From NCBI RefSeq assembly GCF_023715415.1, contig NZ_JAMBOB010000007.1, positions 62,001 to 126,000 on the forward strand: a DNA stretch of 64,000 bases. Reading direction: 5' to 3'. The position numbers and the translations under genes were made by a program. Under the pieces are notes generated by a model, which saw only the letters and a program-made list of their open reading frames with translations, was not told where the DNA came from and did not search any database. Origin of the DNA: Neobacillus niacini (GTDB taxonomy: Bacteria > Bacillota > Bacilli > Bacillales > Cytobacillaceae). Shown one piece after another: positions 24,064-32,607 of the stretch. Each line of letters opens with the position of its first letter. The first letter of the stretch is position 1.

Positions 24064-24110
24064 GAAACCCCTGCTTAGTCGACGGACTGGCGGGGTTTTT
24101 TATTTTTTTT
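24064..24110 (+). terminator. Terminator of the atp operon
   Basis: AACCCC (24066-24071) and neighbours pair with CGGGGTT (24091-24097), followed by a long T-rich run. Confidence 0.88.
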
Positions 24111-24277
24111 AAAAAAGCTATTAAATAAATAATATTTCATCTGTTCCTAGGGTTGGATTTATGGTAACTTAGGCTAATAATGAACTATCGTAGAATACTT
24201 ATATTGAAAAAGGTGAGACCTTTTCGTCTCTGCCGCAGTCTATTAAAAATTGTTTGAAAGTTCCCCCAATTTAGATA

Positions 24278-24314
24278 TTGACTCTAAAGGTTATATAATG
24301 TAATATCATATTAT
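24278..24314 (+). promoter_or_regulatory. Sigma-A promoter and FrlR-type operator upstream of the sugar-amine ABC importer
   Basis: TTGACT (24278-24283) and TAATAT (24301-24306) are 17 bases apart. A 20-bp dyad ATAATGTAATATCATATTAT (24295-24314) covers the -10 box. It matches 17 of 20 positions of the dyad at 30869-30888, and related dyads lie at 27662-27681 and 30778-30797. The regulator is most likely the GntR protein encoded at 31888-32607. Confidence 0.75.
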
Positions 24315-24382
24315 AATACAACAGGGCATCTAAGAGTACATCTTGAAGGTTAGTCTGGAGGCTGATAGGGACAAAAATAACT

Positions 24383-24396
24383 TGTAAGCGCTTTAT
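24383..24396 (+). promoter_or_regulatory. Candidate CcpA cre site
   Basis: TGTAAGCGCTTTAT matches the cre consensus TGWAARCGNTWNCA except for the last two bases. It lies about 70 bases downstream of the predicted start of transcription, suitable for roadblock repression by CcpA. Confidence 0.5.
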
Positions 24397-24439
24397 AACC
24401 TTTTTTCAAAAACAAGAAGAAATATTGGGGGGTATGTTT

Positions 24440-25714
24440 GTGAAACGTTGGATGACTCTAGCAATCAGTATTTTAGTAGTAATGTCATTATTAATAGGAT
24501 GTTCATCACAGAGCTCTAATTCAAAATCAGAAGATGGAAAAACTACGATTACCTTTTTCCACCGTTGGCCGAATGAGCCGTATAAGTCTTATTACAAACA
24601 AGTTATTGCAGAGTTTGAAAAACAGAATCCTGATATTAATGTTGAAGAGGTAACAGCTTTAAATGATGATTACAAACAAAAGGCGAATGTCATTCTTGGC
24701 AGTAAGAATCCCCCAGATATTTTCTTCAGCTGGGTAGGAGAATATGGTGAGAAGTTTATCCGTGATGGTGTGGCGTTAGATTTATCCGAATACTACGCAG
24801 CAGACACTGGGTGGTCTGGCCAATTAATTGAGTCACAGGTGGAACACTTCAAGAAGGACGGAAAAGTGTACGGCGTACCACTTTTTACCGATAGTAAGTT
24901 ATTTTTCTACAACAAAGAGGTTTTTGATAAGTTAAATCTTAAGGCGCCAACTACTTGGGATGAGTTCATCACAGTACTTGAAACACTTAAAGGTAGTGGT
25001 ACAACGCCATTAATTCTAGGTAATAAATCACCTTGGGCTGCGGCTCATTATGTAACGGCATTAAATCAAAGAACTGTTCCGGGTGAAGTATTGGATAAGG
25101 ATTTTAGTTACCAAGGTGCAGAGTTTACGGACCCTGGTTATGTGGAAGCTTTAGAGAAGCTGAATGAATTAAAACCATATTTAAATGAAAATCCAAATGC
25201 CTCTGCACATGATGAAACAAGAAACTTATTCATTGGCGGTAAAGCGGGAGTGATTCTTTTAGAAACGCTTGAAATTTCTTTCTTAGATGATGCTCCGTTT
25301 GAATGGAGTTCCTTCAAGGTTCCGACCATTGAGGGTGCCAAGGGGGACCAAGAAGGAATCATCGGTGCTCCTGAAGGATTTATGGTAACGAAGAAATCAG
25401 CACATCCTGAAGAGGCAATGAAATTCTTGAAGTTTTTAACGTCTAAAGCAAATGGTGAAAAGTTAATCAAGGATACAGGTTTTGCTAGTACTGTTCAGGG
25501 TGCCGTAAACGAAGATACAGCAAGTGAACAAGAAGTGAAGGCTATGGATATGATTATCGAAGCAGGAGATATGTTAATTTGGGCCGATAGCGCCTTAGAC
25601 AGCCGAGTGTTCAAGCCATATGGCGATGGTGTACAAGCAATGTTAGGCGGTACGATGACACCAGAGGAAGTTATGAAGAGTGTTCAAGAGGCAGCAAAAC
25701 AAGTGAAAAAATAG
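24440..25714 (+). CDS. frlO: ABC transporter sugar/sugar-amine-binding lipoprotein (FrlO-like)
   Basis: This is the substrate-binding lipoprotein of a carbohydrate ABC importer (family 1 extracellular binding protein). The signal peptide ends in the lipobox LLIGC near residue 21. The mature part shows TITFFHRWPNEPYK, PDIFFSWVGEYGEKF, YGVPLFTDSKLFFYNKEVF and LKAPTTWDEF, all typical of the family. I chose the GTG at 24440 because the GGGGGG SD ends eight bases upstream; the ATG at 24434 is too close. It is followed by a partial terminator and two permease genes. The fructosamine assignment rests on the neighbouring frl-type enzymes. Confidence 0.8.
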   Translation: MKRWMTLAISILVVMSLLIGCSSQSSNSKSEDGKTTITFFHRWPNEPYKSYYKQVIAEFEKQNPDINVEEVTALNDDYKQKANVILGSKNPPDIFFSWVGEYGEKFIRDGVALDLSEYYAADTGWSGQLIESQVEHFKKDGKVYGVPLFTDSKLFFYNKEVFDKLNLKAPTTWDEFITVLETLKGSGTTPLILGNKSPWAAAHYVTALNQRTVPGEVLDKDFSYQGAEFTDPGYVEALEKLNELKPYLNENPNASAHDETRNLFIGGKAGVILLETLEISFLDDAPFEWSSFKVPTIEGAKGDQEGIIGAPEGFMVTKKSAHPEEAMKFLKFLTSKANGEKLIKDTGFASTVQGAVNEDTASEQEVKAMDMIIEAGDMLIWADSALDSRVFKPYGDGVQAMLGGTMTPEEVMKSVQEAAKQVKK

Positions 25715-25738
25715 GAGAAAGATGCAGTCTATTAAATG

Positions 25739-25778
25739 GTCGGTTTATAGATAACTAGTTTCCTATAAACCGACTTTT
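25739..25778 (+). terminator. Attenuating hairpin between binding protein and permeases
   Basis: GTCGGTTTATAG (25739-25750) pairs perfectly with CTATAAACCGAC (25763-25774) and is followed by only four T. Such hairpins usually let the binding protein be made in excess over the permeases. Confidence 0.7.
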
Positions 25779-25805
25779 ACTAGATGTTTGATGGGAGGGG
25801 TATAA

Positions 25806-26681
25806 ATGCGCAGAACACGGATCATCCCGCTACTCTATATTGCACCAGCTTTACTTATGCTATCCTTATTTGTGTACTATCCATTAGTTCGAAATTTAGT
25901 AAATGGTTTTTATGAATGGAACCCGTTTACTTTAGATAGAAGCTTTGTATCAATCGAAAATTACACACGCCTCTTTAAAGACCCTGTCTTTTACACCGTG
26001 CTAAAGAACAATCTTTTCTACGCTGTGATCTCCGTTGTCCTTCAAGTTGGGCTTGGATTAGTGATTGCCGCCATCTTAGAAGACAAATTATTCAGGAGAT
26101 TTTCTACCTTCTTTCGGACAAGCTTTTTTATCCCGGTTTTGATTTCGATGACGGTAATTGGGATTCTCTTTAGTTTTATTTATAACCCTGAAGTAGGTTT
26201 ACTTAATAGTTTCTTGCGTGCAATCGGATTAGGTGAATGGGCAGAAGGCTGGCTCGGGAATCCAAAAACAGCAATCTTCGCGGTGATATTTGTCTCGCAG
26301 TGGCAGAGTATCGGGTATGCGGTCATGCTATTTGTGCTAGCCGTCCAAAAAGTACCTGGGGAGTTATATGAAGCAGCTACCATCGACGGAGCTGGGAAAC
26401 TCCGTACCTTTTTCAGCATAACGGTCCCGCAAGTAAAAGAAATGACCTTTGTATTATTAATCTATACGGTTACAGGATCGTTCTTAGTGTTTAGTGAAGT
26501 ATATGTATTAACGAGTGGTGGTCCTGCTAACTCATCACAAGTCTTTAGTACATATCTTTATCAGAAAGCGTTCATTGATAGTGAACCAGGGTTTGCCTCA
26601 TCGATTGCCAATGTAATTTTGGGGATTACACTAATCTTTTATTTTGTTCAGAATAAGGTCTTAAAAACGGGGGAGGAGTAA
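25806..26681 (+). CDS. frlN: ABC transporter permease, MalF type (FrlN-like)
   Basis: The 291-residue membrane protein has six predicted helices and the N-terminal RRTRIIPLLYIAPALLML typical of MalF-type sugar permeases. The EAA loop that contacts the ATPase reads ELYEAATIDGAGKLRTFFSI (about residues 185-204). A GGGAGGGG SD precedes the ATG. The next permease starts 3 bases after the stop. No ATPase gene is present in the cluster, so a shared MsmX-type ATPase must power the importer, as is known for several B. subtilis sugar importers. Confidence 0.82.
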   Translation: MRRTRIIPLLYIAPALLMLSLFVYYPLVRNLVNGFYEWNPFTLDRSFVSIENYTRLFKDPVFYTVLKNNLFYAVISVVLQVGLGLVIAAILEDKLFRRFSTFFRTSFFIPVLISMTVIGILFSFIYNPEVGLLNSFLRAIGLGEWAEGWLGNPKTAIFAVIFVSQWQSIGYAVMLFVLAVQKVPGELYEAATIDGAGKLRTFFSITVPQVKEMTFVLLIYTVTGSFLVFSEVYVLTSGGPANSSQVFSTYLYQKAFIDSEPGFASSIANVILGITLIFYFVQNKVLKTGEE

Positions 26682-26684
26682 AAA

Positions 26685-27584
26685 ATGAAGCCGGTAGAGT
26701 CAGAGGTTGAGAGCCCGGAAGTAAAGCTAACACAGATCAGGTTGAAGTCGAAATTACGTAGACCAGGCACGCCAGTCGTTGTCGGACTAATCTTTGTTTT
26801 CCTCCTCCTTTATTTTATTGCAATTGCTTATCCGTTATTTTGGATGGTAATCAATTCCTTTAAAAATACGGCAGATATTTTCAATGATAGCTGGGGACTG
26901 CCGAAGGAATGGTTGTTTTCCAATTATGCAACAGCATGGCAGCAGGGTGTTTCCAGCTATTTTATTAATAGCGTAATTATTACCGTAGGAACCTGTTTGT
27001 TAACGGTGTTAATCAGTGCGTTGTGTGCGTTTGGGTTGACGCGCTTTCAAATCAAAGGTGGAAAGTTTCTGTTGCTATTTGTTTCAGCAGGCTTGATGTT
27101 TTCGCCGCAAAGCAGTTTAATTCCGCTTTATGAGTTAATTCAACAAATGGGGATATTTGATACGCATTGGGCATTGATTTTAACATTTACTGCTTATCGA
27201 ATACCTTTAACCGTCTTGTTAATTCGCTCCTTTTTCCTATCCATTCCTAAGGAGCTAGAAGAGTCAGCTTACCTTGACGGGGCAACAACTTTAGATGTAT
27301 TTGGAAGAATATTTTTACCGATGAGTAAACCAATCTTGTTTACCGGGGTGATTTTAACCGCTTATTACGCTTGGAATGAGTTCTTGTTTTCGCTTATTTT
27401 CATTCAAACGGAAGCTGTTAAGCCGATTACATCTGGTTTATTAGTGTTTAAAGATGCGCTTAATACGAATTGGGGAGTGTTAATGGCTGGCTTGGTGATT
27501 TCGGCACTGCCATTGATAGTTGTCTTTATGTTAATGCAGAAATACTTTGTCCGTGGTTTAGCGGACGGCAGTGTAAAAGGATAA
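26685..27584 (+). CDS. frlM: ABC transporter permease, MalG type (FrlM-like)
   Basis: The 299-residue membrane protein has six predicted helices and a ~30-residue charged N-terminal extension before the first. The EAA loop is ELEESAYLDGATTLDVFGRI (about residues 188-207), the usual MalG form. The C-terminus YFVRGLADGSVKG is the standard end for this family. The GGGGGAGG SD overlaps the end of the upstream permease, so the pair is translated together. It forms the channel with the FrlN-like partner. Confidence 0.82.
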   Translation: MKPVESEVESPEVKLTQIRLKSKLRRPGTPVVVGLIFVFLLLYFIAIAYPLFWMVINSFKNTADIFNDSWGLPKEWLFSNYATAWQQGVSSYFINSVIITVGTCLLTVLISALCAFGLTRFQIKGGKFLLLFVSAGLMFSPQSSLIPLYELIQQMGIFDTHWALILTFTAYRIPLTVLLIRSFFLSIPKELEESAYLDGATTLDVFGRIFLPMSKPILFTGVILTAYYAWNEFLFSLIFIQTEAVKPITSGLLVFKDALNTNWGVLMAGLVISALPLIVVFMLMQKYFVRGLADGSVKG

Positions 27585-27628
27585 TGATGGGGGATTTCCC
27601 CCCCTTTGTAAAAAATAATTTACTGGTA

Positions 27629-27681
27629 TTGACTAAATTGGGTAATCATTCTATTATTTATATAACGTTATATAACGTATT
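27629..27681 (+). promoter_or_regulatory. Promoter and FrlR-type operator upstream of first SIS gene
   Basis: TTGACT (27629-27634) and TATTAT (27652-27657) are 17 bases apart. The dyad ATAACGTTATATAACGTATT (27662-27681) starts just after the -10 box and resembles the three other dyads of the cluster. Confidence 0.7.
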
Positions 27682-27701
27682 ATTAAAAGGGAGTGGAATT
27701 G

Positions 27702-28715
27702 ATGTTGAATTTTAGTAAAGAAAAGTATTTGAAGGTAACCGGTGGAGCGATAGGATTAAGGGAAGAAATTGAAAAGGTTGCAGGCAAGGTCTTTGAAAAA
27801 GGGTTCAAAAACATTTTTCTAATTGGATCTGGCGGGGCAGTGGCTACATTTTATCCTTTCGAATACATGATTAACTCAACATCAACAATTCCAGCCTATG
27901 CAGAGATTGCAGCAGAGCTTGTGCTGCAAAATCATAAGCAATTAAGTGAAGAATCATTAGTCATCTTATCTTCGTTATCAGGTACAACAGAAGAAACAGT
28001 CGCAGCAGCAAAATATTGTAAACAGCTTGGAGCCATAACAGTTGGTTTAACGGGTGAATACAACCAGCCGCTGGCAGATATCGTTGATTACCCGTTAGTG
28101 AATTTTGCGGAAAATGATTTTGCTAGTGATTCCAACCAATTGGTGCTTTATCACTTGATTTTTAAGCTTATGAATAAAAATGGTGATTTTCCTCGTTATG
28201 AGGAGTTTGCAGCTCAATTAGAGGTCTTACCTGAGAAGTTAATAGAGGCTAAGGAACAATTTGAACCTCATGCAGAAAACTTTGCGATTACGTACAAAGA
28301 TGAGCCTTATCATTTGGTGGTGGGTTCTGGTACAACCTGGGGCCGTGCTTACTCCTATGCGATGTGTGTATTAGAGGAAATGCAATGGATTAAGACAAAA
28401 TCAATTCATGCGGCGGAATTTTTCCATGGGACATTGGAGATTGTTGAGGAAGATACAAGCATGCTATTACTAAAAGGTCAGGACGAAACGCGTCCGCTGA
28501 TGGACCGTGTCGAGCGCTTTGCTGAAAAGTATACAAAGAAACTGACCGTCATTGATACGGCCGATTATGAGTTAGCAGGAATCAGCGAAGAGTTTAGAAA
28601 ATACCTGTCACCCATTGTCACGTCTACTTTGCTGCAAAGATTGAGCGTTCACTTAGAAGATAAGCGAAATCATAATTTAGAGATTAGAAGATACTATCGA
28701 ACAGTGGCTTATTAA
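27702..28715 (+). CDS. SIS-domain sugar isomerase/deglycase (FrlB paralogue)
   Basis: The 337-residue protein has two SIS domains. The first contains IGSGGAVATFYPFEYM and SSLSGTTEETVAAAKYC; the second GSGTTWGRAYSYAMCVLEEMQW and IHAAEFFHGTLEIVEED, where the E/H pair in AEFFHG is the catalytic region of deglycases. It is clearly related to, but distinct from, the FrlB-like protein encoded on the other strand at 29746-30732. A role in splitting a 6-phosphorylated sugar-amine adduct to hexose-6-phosphate and an amine is likely. Which adduct is unknown; glucoselysine-6-phosphate or another Amadori or Heyns product is possible. The SD is AAAGGGAGTGG. Confidence 0.78.
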   Translation: MLNFSKEKYLKVTGGAIGLREEIEKVAGKVFEKGFKNIFLIGSGGAVATFYPFEYMINSTSTIPAYAEIAAELVLQNHKQLSEESLVILSSLSGTTEETVAAAKYCKQLGAITVGLTGEYNQPLADIVDYPLVNFAENDFASDSNQLVLYHLIFKLMNKNGDFPRYEEFAAQLEVLPEKLIEAKEQFEPHAENFAITYKDEPYHLVVGSGTTWGRAYSYAMCVLEEMQWIKTKSIHAAEFFHGTLEIVEEDTSMLLLKGQDETRPLMDRVERFAEKYTKKLTVIDTADYELAGISEEFRKYLSPIVTSTLLQRLSVHLEDKRNHNLEIRRYYRTVAY

Positions 28716-28786
28716 AAAATACCTAGAAAGATACAATAAACTATTGTATCTTTCTCTTATTCATTTTTATTGGGAGGGTTTTGAGG

Positions 28787-29623
28787 ATGAGGCTGATAGC
28801 GGTTGGAGATAATGTAGTGGATTATTACGATGATCGCCAGGAGATGTTCCCGGGTGGAAACGCATTAAATGTAGCAGTCTTTTGGAAACGTTACGGAATC
28901 GAGGAGGTTGCTTACATAGGCATCATCGGGAACGATGAAGAAGGCGATCATATTATCGACTCGTTACAGAAAGAAGATATCGATGTTTCTCAAGTGCGCC
29001 GTGCGTATGGACCTTCAGGGGAGGCGGTTGTGTCTTTGGACGAGCAGGGTGACCGGATTTTTGTCGGCTCTAATAAAGGCGGTATTCAAAAGCACCTGAA
29101 GTTGAATTTTACAAAGGAAGACCTAGAGCGTATTGGCACCTATTCACTACTCCATACAAGTGTGTTTAGCCATATCGAAAAAGAACTGCCCTTATTAAAA
29201 AAGTACATTACTATCTCATTTGATTTTTCAACCATCCGTGATGAGGAATATTTGAACCTTGTCTGCCCGCATGTGAAGTTTGCGATTTTCTCTGGTGGAG
29301 ATTTATCGGCTGCTGAATGTGAAGATTTTATAAAAAAGGTTCATGCAGCGGGAACACCCAATGTGATTGTTACGAGAGGTTCTGAAGGGTCGCTCTTCTC
29401 CGATGGAAAACAGGTGTTTAAACAAGGTATCGTCGAAACCGAGGTTGTGGATACATTAGGAGCAGGAGATACCTTTGTGGCTGTGTTCTTAAAGGAATAC
29501 ATCGTACATGGCGATGCACAGGAAGCGATGGAAAAGGGTGCGGCTGCGGCATCTGAAACCTGTCAGCGATTTGGCGCCTTTGGCCACGGGAAGAAGCGAG
29601 CAAGGAAGATAGTGCTTTGTTAG
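28787..29623 (+). CDS. frlD: PfkB-family sugar kinase (fructosamine kinase, FrlD-like)
   Basis: The 278-residue ribokinase/PfkB-fold kinase has the N-terminal RLIAVGDNVVDYY, the substrate-binding MFPGGNALNVAVFWKR (about residues 24-39) and the anion-hole motif VVDTLGAGDTFVAVFL (about 215-230) with the catalytic Asp. Short length and DNVVDYY are features shared with fructoselysine 6-kinase FrlD. It would phosphorylate the imported sugar amine at C6 before deglycation. A GGGAGG SD precedes the ATG at 28787. It is cotranscribed with the SIS gene upstream and ends at a terminator. Confidence 0.85.
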   Translation: MRLIAVGDNVVDYYDDRQEMFPGGNALNVAVFWKRYGIEEVAYIGIIGNDEEGDHIIDSLQKEDIDVSQVRRAYGPSGEAVVSLDEQGDRIFVGSNKGGIQKHLKLNFTKEDLERIGTYSLLHTSVFSHIEKELPLLKKYITISFDFSTIRDEEYLNLVCPHVKFAIFSGGDLSAAECEDFIKKVHAAGTPNVIVTRGSEGSLFSDGKQVFKQGIVETEVVDTLGAGDTFVAVFLKEYIVHGDAQEAMEKGAAAASETCQRFGAFGHGKKRARKIVLC

Positions 29624-29640
29624 TGTTTAGGATAGAAGGG

Positions 29641-29670
29641 ACCTGTTCTGGTAGAGAGCAGGTTTTTTTG
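29641..29670 (+). terminator. Terminator after frlD
   Basis: ACCTGTTCT pairs with AGAGCAGGT, followed by seven T. Confidence 0.85.
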
Positions 29671-29704
29671 TTGTTGGAAATTTGAGAGTCAGTGTGATTG
29701 AAAA

Positions 29705-29740
29705 GAAAAAAGCTCCTAGAGTTGAAACTCGAGGAGCTCT
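29705..29740 (-). terminator. Terminator of the minus-strand frlB gene
   Basis: Read on the minus strand, AGCTCCTCGAGTTTC pairs with AACTCTAGGAGCT and is followed by TTTTTTCTTTT. Confidence 0.85.
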
Positions 29741-29745
29741 TGTTA

Positions 29746-30732
29746 TTAGTATTCTACTTTCCACATATAACGTCTTTTTGAAAGCGGGTGGTTGCGGGCT
29801 TCTGCTAATTGTTCTGCATATCGGCGTAGCACGTTGTTTAATACCAGCGGTGCGATGTAGCCTTTTAACTCTTCATCGACACCCGTTAAATCTAGATCCT
29901 TAGCATCTAAAACTACCAATTTCTCGCCGTATTTTTTCGAGAAGTCTAAAGCTCTTTCGTCTAGTGGACGTGTTTCATCTAAGCCAAGAAGGATAATGAA
30001 AGGTACATCTTTATCGATAATTTCGAATGGTCCATGGAAGTATTCGCCTGCGTGAATAGCGTTGGAGTGAATCCACTGCATTTCCATTAGGATACAAATG
30101 GCATAAGAATAGGCGATTCCATAGTTTGCTCCGCTTGCCATAGTGTAAATAACTTTTTCGTCCTTGTATTCCTGACCGAATTGGAGCGCCTGCTCTTTAT
30201 ATTGTACATCTGATTTTTCAAATACAGCTTGAAGGTTTGTTAAGCTATTGATTACTTTATCAAACTTGTCATTTCCTTCTAACACATTTAGGACACCAAA
30301 TGTTAATTGGTAAAGCAGTCCTAAGTTGGTATTAAAGGCAACAGATTCAGTACCCCATTCGTATTTAACAACAAATTCACTTTCAATAGCTAATGGTGAG
30401 GTTGGCTGGTTGGTATATCCAACCGTTAAAGCGCCTTTTTGGCGGGCAAATGTTGCTGCAGCGACAGTTTCAGGTGTTGTACCAGACATCGAACACAGGA
30501 CAACAAGTGAGTTTTCGCTAAGTTTTTTAGGATTACGATGAATGAATTCATTGGCACTATAAACATCTGATGTAAGGTTTTTTGCCTCGCGGTCTAGTAT
30601 GTACTTATTTGGGTACATAATCGCAGAAGAACCCCCGCAAGCTACAAAATATACGTGGTTAATGGTACGTCCTTTCAATGCCTCTAATACATTTTGAACC
30701 TGTGGATCTACAACTACTTGTGAATTTACCAT
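29746..30732 (-). CDS. frlB: Fructosamine 6-phosphate deglycase
   Basis: FrlB splits 6-phosphofructosamines (for example fructoselysine-6-phosphate) into glucose-6-phosphate and the free amine or amino acid. The 328-residue double-SIS protein follows B. subtilis FrlB closely in its blocks: FVACGGSSAIMYPNKY, SMSGTTPETVAAATFARQKG, YTMASGANYGIAYSYAICIL, HAGEYFHGPFEIID and the closing RRYMWKVEY. The AAGGAGG SD is 7 bases from the ATG. It is transcribed divergently from frlC, unlike the frlBONMD order of B. subtilis. Together with 27702-28715 the cluster has two deglycases. Confidence 0.92.
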   Translation of the reverse strand: MVNSQVVVDPQVQNVLEALKGRTINHVYFVACGGSSAIMYPNKYILDREAKNLTSDVYSANEFIHRNPKKLSENSLVVLCSMSGTTPETVAAATFARQKGALTVGYTNQPTSPLAIESEFVVKYEWGTESVAFNTNLGLLYQLTFGVLNVLEGNDKFDKVINSLTNLQAVFEKSDVQYKEQALQFGQEYKDEKVIYTMASGANYGIAYSYAICILMEMQWIHSNAIHAGEYFHGPFEIIDKDVPFIILLGLDETRPLDERALDFSKKYGEKLVVLDAKDLDLTGVDEELKGYIAPLVLNNVLRRYAEQLAEARNHPLSKRRYMWKVEY

Positions 30733-30777
30733 TCATGTTTCCTCCTTAAATTCTTTTTGGAAGGTTTAAAATATAAT

Positions 30778-30824
30778 ATAACATTATATAACATTATATT
30801 AATTCACAGCTATTTAATTGTCAA
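30778..30824 (-). promoter_or_regulatory. Promoter and FrlR-type operator of minus-strand frlB
   Basis: On the minus strand TTGACA (30824-30819) and TAATAT (30801-30796) are 17 bases apart. The dyad ATAACATTATATAACATTAT (plus-strand 30778-30797) lies just downstream of and touching the -10 box. Confidence 0.75.
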
Positions 30825-30861
30825 TCTTTTTTGAACATTTGATTTATTAAATTATACCACA

Positions 30862-30890
30862 TTGACGTATAACGTAATATGATGTTATAT
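30862..30890 (+). promoter_or_regulatory. Promoter and FrlR-type operator of frlC-frlR
   Basis: TTGACG (30862-30867) and TTATAT (30885-30890) are 17 bases apart. The clearest dyad of the set, ATAACGTAATATGATGTTAT (30869-30888), fills the spacer between the two boxes, so a bound regulator would exclude RNA polymerase. Confidence 0.75.
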
Positions 30891-30929
30891 TAACTTTAAT
30901 ACTATACTTTTTAAAGGGAAGGGGTTGGA

Positions 30930-31769
30930 ATGATGGCTAAAATTACGATGGATCAGGTAGCTGGGATGAACTTTCATTATAAGCACTACCCGCTGGAGTA
31001 CTTTCTAGATGCTATGGTTCGCTATGAATGCAAAAATATCGAATTATGGGGTGCATCTCCTCATTTTTATGTTAATGATTTGAGTCTCCACGAAATTCGA
31101 AATATAAAAAGAGAGATTAATAGAAGAGATTTATCGATAGTCTGTTTCACACCCGAGCAGTGTGTATACCCAGTCAATCTCGCTGCAAAAGAAGAGAGTC
31201 TTCGTGAGAAAAGTATTCAGTATTTTATCAAATCAGCTGAGGCTGCTAAGGAATTAGGCGCACCGATGCTCCTAGTGACTCCAGGCTGGGGCTATGAAAA
31301 TGAGGAACCGGACGAGGCTTGGAAAAGAACGAGAGATTCATTGGAAAGGTTATCAACTGTTGCAGCTGAATTAGACCTAACCCTTGCGTTTGAACCTTTA
31401 ACAAGAGTAGAGTCCAATTTGGTTTATGATTCTAAATCTTTAAAAAGGATGTTAGATGAAGTCAATTCTCCAAACCTAAAAGGAATGATTGATACGATTC
31501 CAATGGCGTTAGCGAATGAGGATTTTGAGAAATACTTTCATTTAATAGGAGAGGATTTAGTCCATATTCACTTTATAGATGGTAAGCCAGAAGGTCATTT
31601 GGTCTGGGGAGACGGCGTTTTACCGTTAGAGACCTACATCCATCAATTAAATGAAATTGGGTATAAAGGCTATCTAACTTTAGAATATACTTCCTATCAA
31701 TATGTGCGAAATCCAGATGAAGCGATGGAACGGTCTTTGAAGGTCCTTTCAAGTGTGATAGATGGATGA
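30930..31769 (+). CDS. frlC: Sugar phosphate isomerase/epimerase, fructosamine 3-epimerase-like (FrlC)
   Basis: The 279-residue TIM-barrel protein belongs to the AP-endonuclease-2-like isomerase family. The probable metal ligands lie in AFEPLT, GMIDT, HIHFIDG and LEYTSYQY. Its opening (the IELWGASPHFY segment) and overall length fit E. coli FrlC, which interconverts psicoselysine and fructoselysine. B. subtilis frl operons lack this gene, so the cluster here is broader. Two adjacent ATGs (30930 and 30933) follow an AAGGGGTTGG SD. It probably forms an operon with the GntR gene downstream. Confidence 0.8.
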   Translation: MMAKITMDQVAGMNFHYKHYPLEYFLDAMVRYECKNIELWGASPHFYVNDLSLHEIRNIKREINRRDLSIVCFTPEQCVYPVNLAAKEESLREKSIQYFIKSAEAAKELGAPMLLVTPGWGYENEEPDEAWKRTRDSLERLSTVAAELDLTLAFEPLTRVESNLVYDSKSLKRMLDEVNSPNLKGMIDTIPMALANEDFEKYFHLIGEDLVHIHFIDGKPEGHLVWGDGVLPLETYIHQLNEIGYKGYLTLEYTSYQYVRNPDEAMERSLKVLSSVIDG

Positions 31770-31887
31770 AACAAATTGATAGTATGTAATAAAAGCTATA
31801 TACTTAGTAGTACGAAGGATAAAGTAGGTATTACTTAAAATAATGATGTAAGCCTTTACTTTATCAAATATTAGGCAGGTGGAATAT

Positions 31888-32607
31888 ATGTTAAAACAGG
31901 ATGATCAAGTTCCTTTATACATCCAATTGAAAGAATCGATTCGCGGCTCTATTGTTAATGGTCAGTTAAAATTTGGTGACAAGATTCCAACTGAATTAGA
32001 GTTAAGTGAAGAGTATAAAATTAGTAGAATCACCGTTAGAAAAGCGATTCTTGAGTTGGTAGAAGAAGGGTATCTGGTGAAAAAGCAAGGTAAGGGTACC
32101 TTTGTAAACAAGCGGAAGATAGAAAGGAAAATTGTTCATTTTTTAAGCTTTAGTGACGCCTGCAAGGCAAATGGCTTGATACCTAGCAGTAAAGTGATTA
32201 AAAAGGAAATTATCCAGCCAACCCCAAGAGATCAAAAGCTGCTTCAACTTGATGAGGGTGATGCTCTTTTATTTATTCAACGAATCAGATATGCGAGTGA
32301 TTCACCAATTATGCTTGAGAATAACTATTTTTCATATAAAGAGTTTCATCCGTTATTAAATGAAGATTTGGATGCGTCCGTCTATAAAGTTTTGGAAGAA
32401 AAGCTGAATGTAAGACCAACGGATGCCGGTGAAACTTCTTTGGAGATTGTCAGGGCTGGTGAAGAAGAAACTCAACTGTTGAACGTTGCGAGCGGGGAAC
32501 CTTTGTTTTATATGGAAACCATGGTATTTGACGAAAATGGCAAGCCAGTTCACATCGGAAAACAGTATATTGTTGGCGAGAGTTATAAATTTATCTTGAA
32601 GCAATAG
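31888..32607 (+). CDS. frlR: GntR/HutC-family transcriptional regulator (FrlR-like)
   Basis: The 239-residue protein has an N-terminal winged helix-turn-helix (VPLYIQLKESIRGSI, IPTELELSEEYKISRITVRKAI in parts, KKQGKGTFV; residues 8-75) and a C-terminal UTRA effector domain (about 95-235; LLFIQRIRYASDSPIMLENNY in parts). It is the only regulator in the cluster and is the likely ligand of the four shared AT-rich dyads. The SD AGGTGG precedes the ATG at 31888. The last 26 codons and downstream sequence are duplicated in tandem (second copy from 32679). Confidence 0.88.
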   Translation: MLKQDDQVPLYIQLKESIRGSIVNGQLKFGDKIPTELELSEEYKISRITVRKAILELVEEGYLVKKQGKGTFVNKRKIERKIVHFLSFSDACKANGLIPSSKVIKKEIIQPTPRDQKLLQLDEGDALLFIQRIRYASDSPIMLENNYFSYKEFHPLLNEDLDASVYKVLEEKLNVRPTDAGETSLEIVRAGEEETQLLNVASGEPLFYMETMVFDENGKPVHIGKQYIVGESYKFILKQ

